Shown piece after piece: positions 45,711-56,369 of a DNA stretch of 64,000 nucleotides. A model generated the notes under the pieces. That model saw only the letters and a list, made by a program, of their open reading frames with translations. It was not told the DNA's origin and ran no database searches. Made by a program: the position numbers and the translations under genes. The number at the start of each line of letters is the position of its first letter. Within the stretch, counting starts at the first letter, position 1. The DNA comes from Selaginella moellendorffii (taxonomy: Eukaryota > Streptophyta > Lycopodiopsida > Selaginellales > Selaginellaceae), in assembly GCF_000143415.4 (NCBI RefSeq), contig NW_003314324.1, positions 763,767 through 827,766 of the forward strand, given 5' to 3'.

Positions 45711-47647
45711 ATGATGGATAAGGTGCGCTCTTTCCCGATGGATTGCGATGCCGCATTCTCGATTCCGATCGAAATTTCGTTGCATCGAGAGGTTTCCGTG
45801 CTTGTTTGATCGCTTCTTTCGTTCGTGCGCCTGGATGATTGACGAGTCTGTGCTGTAGATACTTCTCTCTTGTCTCGAAATCCATTAGCTTGGTGGCCTG
45901 GTAAATATTTCTCGGATCTTCTCTCAAAATTCATTTACTTTCTCTGCCTCGGATGAATTCCCGCTTTATCCAGTCTCCATGCCCGGAAATCTTCTTATCG
46001 CGAGTTTTTCTTGCTTGACAGTGTTCTTTTTATCGTTTCAGGTGATCTTGTTTGGATCTTTCAGTGAAGATGAGGCGCTGTCGTTTCAAGAGTCCAAGTC
46101 CGCTTCGAAGCCAGTGGTTAAGAACGTATCTCCTGAGAAGAAGGCACCGGTGAACACAACAAAGACGAACGCGGGGCCAACAAAGCCTTCCAACGGTGTA
46201 AAGCATATTGCGCCACCACCACAGCCGCAATCGCCGAAGGTTATCGCAGTAACTCCTATCAGGAACGTCGCCAGCCAGTTGGAGCGTACGTCCCTGAACC
46301 CCGAGAGACAACGCGAGCGTGATCCTGGCGCCTCGAAGACAGTCGCAAAGTCATGGGCGTCGCTGGTGCAACCAGCAGCTATCACGCCACGGGGGCTCGT
46401 GAACACCGGCAACTCTTGCTACCTGAATTCGACGCTCCAGGCGCTGTTGTCCTGTCCACCTTTCTTGCAGTTGGTGCTGACGCTAAAAGGGAAAACACCT
46501 TCTCCGGTCAGTTAATTCACCTTCCTTTTAGCTCGTGATATGATGTTTTACGTTTCAGGAAAGTTTTCCGGCTCTGCATGGCTTTGTCAGTTTGATCAGC
46601 GAGTTCGAGAAGGGCCCTTCATCCGAGACTAGATCCGACTTGTACTACCGAAAAGGAGAATCTGCAAACAAGGATGTTCAAACCGGAGTAGCGTTGGTAC
46701 CGTCAATGTTCGATCCGTGCCTTGCAGCGTTCCGTCCAAACGAGCCAAGGAGGTTGGTTTTCAGCAATTGCTTGGCTTAGCAGAATTGACGTCCGTATTG
46801 TAGGCAGGAGGATGCGCCAGAGTTCCTCTGCTTCCTGTTGAATCAAATTCACGAGGAGCTTCTTAAACTGGATGGTCGAACTGTTTCCGAGGTGGGTGTT
46901 GCTGTTGACGACGAGTGGGAGACAGTGGGTCCGAAAAATCGAACTGCTCGAGTCCGGACATGCAGTCGCATTTGGTCGCCTCTCACCGACATTTTTTGTG
47001 GACAGTTGTACAACAATGTCAAGCCAAAAGGTTCGTTGCATATAATCTAAGTTAAGATCGCTGATAGCTTTTAGGCAGGTAGCAAGGCCAGTATACAGGT
47101 CGAACCGTTCTACGTGTTGACGCTGGATATCAGTTCAGGAACAGTTCATTCCGTGGAGGACGCTTTGAAGGTTTGTCAAGTTCTCACCAGGGAAGGTGTG
47201 GGAAGGTACCGACTCCTTTTATATTTTGCATTCCAGGACTCTAGCAGAGGCACCAAGGTGGTATCGCTGCCGAAGGTACTCATCCTGCAGCTGCTGCGCT
47301 TTGGCTATGGGAACAGTGGAACGCGTAAGGTTTCCAGAGCTATCGATTTCTCCGAGCAGCTTACGGTCGGCAAAGAGCTCTTGTCTCCAGGCAACGAGGT
47401 TATACTAGTTGTCAGGATGCACTTTTATGTTACCTTACATTTGTTTTACGCAATGCAGGCCACTTCGAGGTACGAGTTGATAGCAAGCATAATGCACCAC
47501 GGCAAAGACGTGACAAGCGGGCACTACACAGCCGATGCGAAGTACGGCGATTCGTGGCTCCGATTCGACGACCGGATGGTTGACAAGGTGAGCGTGGACA
47601 TGGTCTTGAACAAGCAGGCGTATGTTCTCTTCTACCGAAAGCTTTAG
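45711..47647 (+). CDS. Ubiquitin carboxyl-terminal hydrolase, UBP24/USP10-like
   Basis: The start is a tiny exon, 45711-45722 (MMDK), spliced to 46042-46506 (VILFGSFSEDEALSFQ..), then exons from about 46559. The catalytic Cys box is GLVNTGNSCYLNSTLQALL. Further blocks are LVPSMFDPCLAAFRPNEPRR, QEDAPEFLCFLLNQIHEELL, DIFCGQLYNNVKPKG, QVEPFYVLTLDIS, KVLILQLLRFGYG, and the His box SGHYTADAKYGDSWLRFDD, ending AYVLFYRKL at TAG 47645. This is the order of peptidase C19 domains. The N-terminal FGSFSEDE-type opening resembles plant UBP24. The part between the SVEDAL block and KVLILQLLRF seems shorter than usual and includes a possible 31-bp intron, so that region needs care. Product: a cysteine protease that removes ubiquitin. 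Confidence 0.85.
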
Positions 47648-47783
47648 GAGGTAAGGGGATTTGTCGAGACTACATTTTGACGGAGTTTTTTTGGAGACCG
47701 TGTGGGTCTGAGATACTACAAGACAGGAACTACTTCTAATCAACAAAACTTTTTTCGGCGCCGCATTATCGGGTTCTATCTCT

Positions 47784-48739
47784 CTATGTAGAAGCGGCTG
47801 CAGCCTTGGCATCGAACTCGTCAACATAGAACACATCCGGGTGGCCTTTGAAGTGAGCAGCGACCGCATATAGCACGGTGACAGCACCGAGAACCGAGAC
47901 GATGAGGAAGTTGAACTGGAGGTTTGCAAGTGACTGGCCGCGGGTTTCATAGGCGGGGGCATCACACTTGATACCAGTTTCGGAGCCTTTGCAGCCCAGT
48001 GGTACCCAGGATCCATAGAGTGCCATGGCGACGACGTAGAACCAGAGTCCCTGGAGAGTGATGGAGATGCCGCTGGCTAAGTCGACGACGAAGCTCTGAG
48101 GGAAGGCTGCCCCGAGACACGAGAAGAGGATGCAGAGGCCGATGAGGTAGACGAGGAGCTGATGGTATCGTCCTTCCAGGCCGGCGTGCGTGGTGGAGTG
48201 GAAGTAGAAGAGCAGGAACTCGGCGGTGAAGGCCATGCCGGCGATGATGTTGAGAGCTCCCGGTGGAAGATGGAGCACCCTGCGCAAGCAAAACGCTCTC
48301 GAGGTAAGTGAACTCGTCTTTCTCGATACGGCTTTTAATCTTTTTGACTAGCTGCTGATTGGATGAATCGTGTCGAAAAAGGAGATACGTACCCGGCAGC
48401 TTCGATGAAGAGCGCGACGGCGCCGAGCACGAAGAACATGAGGAGCATTGCCGAGTGCTCGAAATTGTTGAGGTGCTTGGCGTTGAGGGCTCCATCGACG
48501 AAGTACTGGAAGTGGGGGGAGTAGAAGAACTCGATGCAGAGGTCGAGGAGGGCGCCGAGGGTGATGATGTAGAGCTCGAGGAAGCGGAGGGAGCCTGTGA
48601 CCCTGGGGAGGGCGTGCCAGACGCGGCCCTGGAAGCCCTTTGGGTTGGAAACGTACTTGAGGAGGGAATTGAGGGTGTGCCAGATGCCCACGACTAGGAA
48701 GAGCGTGCCTGGGACTGCATGGCCTCGGAAAGATCCCAT
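47784..48739 (-). CDS. DUF716/TMEM45-like multipass membrane protein
   Basis: Two exons, 48739-48393 and 48279-47784, join in frame to 280 aa. About seven hydrophobic helices are visible, among them GTLFLVVGIWHTLN, FLELYIITLGALLDLCIEFF, SAMLLMFFVLGAVALFIEAA, LLVYLIGLCILFSCLGAAF and NFLIVSVLGAVTVLYAVA. His residues fall within helices (GIWHT, NNFEHSAM, FLLFYFHSTTHAGLEG), as in the DUF716 (TMEM45) family. The Met at 48739 gives a standard N-terminus (MGSFRGHAVPG). Function is not established for the family in plants. It is convergent with the UBP gene, about 137 bp apart. Confidence 0.82.
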
Positions 48740-49469
48740 GGATTCCAATTGGGCGGGTGGCACAGCAGGCAAGGATTGTGATTTGCGCAGACCAAATGAT
48801 GGACCCAATCAATCCTGATCCGCGTTGCGCGCCGCCGCCATCATCACTTCCACACCGGCCGCCTTTTTCTTTTTTTTTTCCTGTTCTTGTTGCTGACAGA
48901 ATATACTGTCTTAGAATATTCTTTTGTATATTAAAAGCAGTTTTTAGGGTTTTACAGGTGGACCCAAGAACTAAAGCTTGAAAATTCTTAGATAAATAAC
49001 AAAGTTAATGCTAATTTAAGTTTCTAACTTATATGTGCCTTTAGTTTTATTAATCATAAAATATATGTGAAATAGTAGGTTTTACATTATAATAGGTATA
49101 TATATATATGTACTTTTAAATATTAGAAGTTGGGAGTGATATTAGATTCACTTACATTTACTTACTGTGAGAGGCACTTGGATATTAATGTCCAATTTAT
49201 ACTATATATTTTTATATTTCATAGTTGTTACGTATAATATATTATTGCTCAAATATTTGGAAATTAAATAAAAGAAACTATATTTTTCTAATTATATTAC
49301 AAGATGCTAATATACCTTGTGAGTGCATTAAATATGGAAATGAAATACAAAAATGTGCAAATTAATCTATTGAATGTTATACCAAATTTTATAAACTTGC
49401 AATTTAACTTACCACAACATTTGATATGGTCCTTTCCACTGAGCAAAGAGCCTTATATAAACAATAAAA

Positions 49470-49650
49470 AAAAAACAACTTAAGAAACAATCTATAAAGT
49501 TAAAATATTGAGAGAAAAGGATTATGAATAAAAGTGCATTTTTTTTTCCAATCGGTTAAGAGTTTTAGCATACTTAGAGTTAAATGTCCTTGGGTTTGAA
49601 TAGTATTAGGTTGAATAATCTTTTAAGAAGTTTAAACAAGAGTTTACACT
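49470..49650 (+). repeat. Degenerate LTR of the TRIM-1 family
   Basis: It follows the TRIM-1 LTR order: GAGAGAAAAGGATTATGAA(T), AAAAGTGCA, TTTTCCAATCGGTTAAG, AGTTAAATGTCCTTGGGTTTGAATAGTA, AAGAAGTTTAAAC and a final GTTTACA at about 49646. Many substitutions toward A/T show age. A second, shorter remnant of the same kind is at about 52262-52345 (TTTTTTCCAATCAGTTGAGA). Confidence 0.65.
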
Positions 49651-50079
49651 TTATAAATAAACCACATATTATAAAATTGGGAAAACAAACTAATACCAAG
49701 TTATCCACTTTGTACTTTACAAATGGATGATGATAGGTGTTATAACACCATTGTTGTCCCACCTATACATGGCCCAAGTGTTTAGTAGATTCCACTCGGA
49801 CAAGTGGAAGAATGTTTATTAAATACATATTCTATGACCTCATATCAATTGTCTATAGTAATTATGAAAGTAAACTCAACTTTATGGGTAGTATTGAATT
49901 ATAACTATTTAAGAGTTTATATAATGAAGCACCAATAGAATTTTATACCCCTATGACACATATGTACTAAATAAATGATAAATAATCATCCTAATCCAAA
50001 TGCTAAAAGTTCACATACTTTGCAATTATCCCTTTAAAGGTTCGAATAAATCATCTCTTCAAGCCATTTGTCTATAGAT

Positions 50080-50400
50080 GATAAACACTCGTGAAAGTAT
50101 ATTTTAGTGACTTTTTAGCAGATGCTAGACAAAGTTCTTTATGTATACCAAAGATAACTATTGATTTTATCAATGATATCTTGATCCATTTAGAGAAGAC
50201 ATGGGTGAAGCATATTTGTGATGTTAGTAAAGTGTTAAATCAATTACGAGAAGTTAATTTAAAGTTGAAATGGTTGAAATGTGTGTTTAAGTCCAGGACA
50301 TAACTTATTTTGGGTACCGTATTTCTCATGAAAGTTTGTAAGTTGATCATAACAAATTTATAGCTGTCCTAAAGTTCTTTATTCTAAAGTGTGTGAATTA
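50080..50400 (+). pseudogene. Ty3/gypsy reverse transcriptase remnant (C-terminal part)
   Basis: Plus-strand sequence reads DFINDILIHLEKTW, then HICDVSKVLNQLREVNLKLK and KWLKCVF. This matches the segment after the catalytic YxDD box of Ty3-type RT (here FINDI, so the active-site Asp is lost). Stops follow at about 50300. It is a decayed fragment. Confidence 0.7.
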
Positions 50401-51479
50401 TATATAACACCTCTTAGGAAGGGTGCAATATCTCGATTGTTTTGTTGATTATTTTTTTGATCATACTACACCATTGCCAATATTGTTGAAGTTATCATCT
50501 TCTTTCATTTAGTCTAATAAGCATTTATAGATCTCAAAGTGTTGTTGATATCTTTTTCAGTTTTAGTATATCCTAACACACTCAAGCTCTCTTGTATCAA
50601 CACACCTTTAAGACTGATATTAAAAGTATTCATGCGTAAAATGAAATGTTAAGTGTGCCTAGTCAATGCCATCCTATTGCATATATCAATTGTACAATAT
50701 AATCAGCAAAGGTGAATTATTCCATAACAAATAAATATTTATCAGTAGTTTAAGGCTTTAAGAAGTTTTATGCATATTTATATTATTAGAAGGTGATCAT
50801 ACCATAGTTACTTTATTATTAAGTGGAAGAACTTAATTATTTGATTTGAGGTTGTTCATTACTCGGGGAGTTCTATAGCTAATATTAATACCCTTTTTTG
50901 AGCTCATCCTTCTTTCATGAGTACCACATTTGGCACCAGTTCATTCAGTGTTTACTTTCTAAATTCATTTTTGTAACATGAGGTTTCTTATTATTCTCTC
51001 TATATTGGTTAATATTAACTTGAGTTTATCTTCTATTTCTCGACTTGTTATCACACATTGCCATTTATAATTGCATCATGCAACTATTATGACTAGTGTT
51101 GAGTCAAGCTTTTAACCTCATCTTTAATATGAATTAGTTGCAGCATAATCATGCTAAATGTGACTTTGAGACTTCTCTCTTTATATTATACTTCCTATAT
51201 CTTGTGTATTTTTTTCATTTTTGTTTTCCTTCCTCCTTTTGTTTTTACCTCTACTTTCATCATTTTTGTTTCTTTATTACTTTCTACTATGTTTTCATTT
51301 TTCCCTTTCCAAATCCCTTTGTTAGTTTTTATGTTGCTATGGTGGACTGACTCAAGGAAGAGTATGTTAATTTCTTTGACTTTAACTTGTCATCTAAGGC
51401 CAAGATTTCAATACATCATCCTATTCCAACTGAGGATGCTTGTCTAATCAAAATTCTTATTTGGGCGTCAGTCACAAAA

Positions 51480-51800
51480 AGATATCAAGATTTTACGTAT
51501 GAACGTTAAGAAAATGTTAAAGAAAAGTGTTATCCAAAAGCTTTGGAGTCTTTGGGTATGTGAACCTTAATTTGTGATAAACCCTGATGGGAGTATTTGC
51601 TTTTATATTGACTATTATTCATTAAACAAAGTGATTATTCTAAATGTCTACCTTCTTTCTCATACTACTAATCTCTAGAATCATATGAGGAAAAGTCATT
51701 AGTTCATCAAATTAGATTTTACTTTTAGGTATTGGCAAGTGTTGATAGCTGAGGAAGATGTTCCTAATATGGTATTTCATGTTTTAATGTCTCTATACCA
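51480..51800 (+). pseudogene. Ty3/gypsy reverse transcriptase remnant (N-terminal part)
   Basis: The plus strand shows the order MLKKSVIQK, NPDGSICFYIDYYSLNKV, a stop-broken NxYPLP-like block, then KLDFTFRYWQVLIAEEDVPN. This is the fingers region of Ty3-type RT. It lies downstream of the C-terminal RT piece at 50080, so the two come from different or rearranged copies. Several stops are present. Confidence 0.7.
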
Positions 51801-52329
51801 TTGTTTAAACCGAACAACATCATCAATAATTCATACAAATTAAATACCTAGCCATAAATGTGAAATCATTATCCAAGAGAATCTACTCTAGATAGGATTA
51901 TTGAAACATCATTCAATTGAGGAGGAAGTACCTAATATCCATCATTAACACACTAACAAGAGCCTTGACTTTCACTTAATGAGTTAAGTAGTTAGAGGCA
52001 ATAATGATATACTTATTACTAATAGTCAACTATGGAAAAAGCCCCCATCAAATCAGGAAATTATAATTAACTTCAATTATTGTATGAAGAAGAATATTAT
52101 GAGCTTAGCACCAAACACAATTATGTATATACCAAATAACATTATATCACCTCTCCGACTAATAAAAAGATCTATACAACTTTTTAATCATACATCGATG
52201 TCCTATATGCCCACATAAAATAGGAGAGTCATGATGCAAGTAACTAAAGAAAATGACTTGAGAGGCCATTTATAAAGTTTAAATATAAAGAGAAAAGATT
52301 TATGAATCAAAATGCTTTTCTTTTTTCCA

Positions 52330-52460
52330 ATCAGTTGAGATCAATCTTAAAGAAAAATCCTGCTCCACCAAACTTGTCCAAAAGTTCATCAACCCAGAGA
52401 ATTAGAAATTTTTTCTTCATGATGGCTTTGTTCAAAGCCTGGTAGTCCAAGCATAAACAC
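52330..52460 (-). pseudogene. Ty3/gypsy reverse transcriptase remnant (minus strand)
   Basis: On the minus strand the sequence reads CLDYQALNKAIMKKKF, VDELLDKFGGAGFFFKIDLN, which is the DYRxLN..DELLD.L.GA..FSKIDL stretch of Ty3-type RT. It stands opposite to the other two RT remains, so at least two insertions decayed here. Confidence 0.65.
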
Positions 52461-52993
52461 TATGTACCACAACAACACAAGAGCGGAGAATGGACTGCTA
52501 CTAAGTTTGATGAGGTTCTACTCAAAAAGCTCTGCCACCATAGTATCATGTTCCTCTATCAACTGAAATCAGCTTTGATTGTGTGCTCCACACCAGTCTT
52601 CTCACTAACCATGGGTGCCACTTGTGGCTTGAATACAGCTTTGTAGTGGAACACTCGTAATCTTGTCCACCATCCCATCTCTTGGATATCCTGTGGATAT
52701 CGTGTTGACTGCCATTATTTCAGCATCATTCTTTGGTCCGCATCCATCAGGGATTGCTTGCTGGAATCCCTCATACTCCCTCTTGCTGGAGGACCAGAAC
52801 AAGGTCGTCACTGACCGGCAAAGGATTTTCTCCCACTAAATGAGGACGTGATGAAGTCTCATTGAAGTGGACATCTTGTGAGAGAGCAGCTTACTGGCAT
52901 TGGCTAGTGGTACTGGATGGGTCCAGAACACCAGCTCCAGTTTCTACATCCACATTTTCAGACCAGCATAGACTTTTTTAAAGTTCTAAGATT

Positions 52994-55900
52994 CTATTCA
53001 GGAGAATCCTCACAAATCTTAACACTCTCAATCAACCATCGCTCAACAAACATGCAAATGTTTGTATTATCAATAACTCCGAGCAACGCTGGAACACATT
53101 CTTGTTGACAGCCTGCAGTGTTTAATTTCCTTAACTTTGCTGGACGTTGTTTAACCTTTGGCTGAAACTTCGTCAAATCTACAAAATCCGTTGCGACCAC
53201 AAGTTTTAGGCACCCATAGTTTGCAAGTTCCCTCACTCGCCTTGCAGCTTCGTCATCCTTTTCCCTCTTCACAACATTTTTATATCCTTTGCCACCCTTC
53301 TTGTGCAAAAATAGCTTGTTAAGATCCAACGAATTCCGACAGTCACCCCTTGCCATTTTCTGGAGAGTCTTCATTTGAGCTGCACATATGATGAAAGTTG
53401 TCACTGACTCACGATCATCTGCCTGCTCCCCACTACTTGGTTCTCCAGCGCATTGAAGCTTGTCTGCCTGCTCAGGTTGTGCATATTGCGAAACTGTCAG
53501 AAACCACCATATGTCTGGGCCGCAAGTCTTATTCCTGCCCGTCGAAAAGAAAGTAAAAAAGTCGTCTTTACCGCTAGTCACGCTGTTTATCCAATCGATT
53601 AAACGGAAGTCCTCCGTCTCGGTCCCAACGAGGCTCAGGTGATCAACCTTAGGCCTGGCAAGAATTGCAGTGTTGTTGTAGATAGCAGGAATCGGTTCTG
53701 TGTTCCACGATGAGAAAAGATCAGCCAGACGCTTCCCGTCTAAATGCTCCCCAAGCATCTGTGCAATGGCAGTTTCATAAACCTCCCTAGTAGCACTGGC
53801 ACTTAATTCGGCCTTCTCCAGAAAATGATGCTGTTGGATCTGTTTCAAGGAGGAATTCTCCTGAAAATAGTGCCACAGGGCACGACAAACAAGCGGCTCG
53901 AAAATCTCTACAGCTTGGCATCCTTCGCTTGCATCAGCATGCCCAATAATTCCGTCTTGATCTTGATACACCCACTTCATCAGCCCGTGTCGTTTATAAC
54001 AAACTCTCCCAAGTCCAGACTCCACCAGTGATAACGTTGGATTCAGCACGACCACCTTTCCTGTACCAAAGAAGTGGTTCGCAACAACTGATTGAACTAA
54101 AGCTTTCGCTGCCGCCAATTCATCGCTCGGGACTGCTGAAAAAAATCGGTAGACATCATCGAGCATGGTCCTGTTCATATCTCCAGGACTGATCTCATTG
54201 CTTGCTGATGCACCCCTGTGGCATTCCAGTCATCAGTCAAGAAGCTCTGCCGCTTGGCGACATTTCACGTACCTCGTGGATGTTGTCTTTTTGGCATAAT
54301 CCAAGAAAAACCCCGTAGCTGCGTTTGGAGGCGGGTTAGAAAGGATATAGTGCTCAAGAGCAGTAACAAACGTCCGATATCTTCCTCTGTACAGCACCCC
54401 GAGCCTCTCAAAGTCTATGACGCTGCAATCCTCCAGTACATTGCTAGCATATTGCTCCAGGGACTCACCATCCCGAAACTCGCCAAAGGATGTATACCAC
54501 ATGAGGCTCACACGAGTCTGTGGACACGAACATTAGCCATGAAACTCAGGAACGCATACAATATACCCCCGAGATGTGAGTGGTCCGATGAAACAGTGAT
54601 CTCCCAGTCCCAGCAAAGATTACTGTGTTATTGAAGCCAGCACCCCGTAGAGCGACAACAAACATATCAAGCATTGATCTCGCCTTCCCATCCCCTAACA
54701 TGAACCTGTCTTTCAGATATGTGTTCACCTCCTGGCACTCGTCCAAAATAACCAGCCAGTCCCGGGCGTACGGATAGAGCATCCAGTTCAACGCAGAGTT
54801 CAAATCACGAAGATCATCTACTGACTCCGCCAGCGTCAAGATGCACCCAGTTAAATAGGCCCAAGGGTCTGCCTGAACATATTTGAGCTGCCGGTGCATA
54901 ACCTGGTTGAAAAGAAATGTCAAATTGCTGACTGGCTTGAGGAGGTCGTCCAATTTTCGGTGAAGGAAAAGCCTTGACAGGAGCACCGCCTTCAAACAGG
55001 TCGTGAGGGATGAGACGGGAATCGGACCTGTTGGATACAGCCTCTGCAGTGTCTCGGACACAACCAACAGGTCCCGGGAGCCATCGGCAGTAGGCGAACC
55101 GGAACGCACGCCGGAGAAGTAAAGACACTTCTTCTGCGCCGCAATCTCGTATAAGCAGCGCGTCTTTCCGGATCCAGCGATGTCGAATAGAATCAAATGA
55201 GCGGGCTTGGATGTTTTCATCAATGAAAGAATCTCTCCAGAACCAAGAGGCTGCTCCAGATCATGCCACAAAAGACTCGGTTGCCAACGTCCCGAAACCT
55301 GTATCTGGCAAATTGGAACCTTGGTGAGCGGGAACTTTTTTTTGAACGCGTGTTCAGGGGTCATGCTGGAAATAGTGCCCGAGAGTTGATCCCAACACTT
55401 GTGTAGTATAGCTTCCACAACCCCTGCAAAACAAACCAAACGCTATCGATAAAGGACGAGCAGGCGTTCAGTACCTTTGGTAATGGGCTCTCTTCTCGCC
55501 GCTGCAAAATTACAAAAAGTCGTGTTTAGAAGGAAGGGCAAACGATGCAGTCAGACAAAAGATCAAGCGATAGCATCTTACCTCGCTACAAGACATGGAT
55601 AAAAGACATCAGATTTCATAAGCCACGATCCCAAAGAGCCAGGCAAGATACTGTTGAGGCAAATACGCAGAGACGATCTCCAAAAGAAACCGAAGGCATA
55701 CACATCCAGCAACTCAAAATAAACGCGAAGTGAAGCTACCTTAGGCAAACATGGCCGAAAGCAACATGGAAGCACACAGCCAAATCGATAAACACACAAA
55801 GAATGACTTACCATTAGATTTGAGGAGGAGGAGTTTTTCCTCACGCAGCAGTTCTTTCTCCTTCCGCAGCAGTTCTTCCTCCTTCCGCCCTTTTATCTTC

Positions 55901-56046
55901 CGCAGCTGCTCTTCCTCCTTCCGCCAATATTCCGCCAGAGATTGATTGCCACTCTGAAGGGCAGAGAGAAAAGATTCCCCAACCGTTTGGATCTGCGACT
56001 CAAGAAGCCCGATTTGAGCCTCCACCTTAGCCAATTCCACGTCCAT
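52994..56046 (-). CDS. Coiled-coil / P-loop NTPase / nuclease-like protein, Crinkler-RHS-type architecture
   Basis: Five exons join with correct phases: 56046-55812, 55501-55475 (27-bp microexon), 55423-54567, 54517-54273 and 54215-52994, giving 861 aa. Residues 1-78 form a coiled coil with a Lys/Glu/Leu-rich run of REKELLREEK type. Residues about 160-380 are an NTPase domain: Walker A FDIAGSGKT at about 168-176, Walker B DWLVILDECQE at about 309-317, and a sensor-like VIFAGTGRS. Residues 455-861 form a separate domain with CGPDIWWFLTVS at about 686-697 and FIICAAQMK at about 729-737, which I read tentatively as the PD...(D/E/Q)xK pattern of restriction-endonuclease-fold nucleases. The N-coil, NTPase, nuclease order recalls the Crinkler/RHS class described in oomycetes, fungi and trypanosomes; this is inference from layout, not a search. 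No signal peptide is visible. It is flanked by retroelement debris on one side and invertase on the other. Confidence 0.68.
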
Positions 56047-56369
56047 TCTGCTAGCTGAAAACCCTATATTGAAAATTAAGTTGGAATAATATCATGAGTT
56101 TTAGTGGTGCCCTAGAATCGTCAGGAACCGCACGATCGTCATCCGACGGCACGACGACTAAATTAATCTATGGCTATAGCAACAAACAACTTTGCTTTAA
56201 CGGCAAACCAAAAATAAATTTTTATACAAGTTAGTTGTTGATGTTTCTCCTTTGAGATTTCACCAGAGACAAGAACGTCTCTTGTGGACAGCATGGAGAC
56301 TTCGTGTTGTCACAAAATCTCTCCGCAGCCCCTGTTTTGTGTCGAGTGAAACCACATCACTCTGACATT

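Larger units (their letters stand above)
48840..52993. other. AT-rich repeat desert with retrotransposon remains
   Basis: A strong AT bias begins soon after the DUF716 promoter. Apart from the retroelement pieces listed separately, I see no gene or RNA. There are long poly-A/T tracts and a (TA) run near 49097. Confidence 0.6.
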
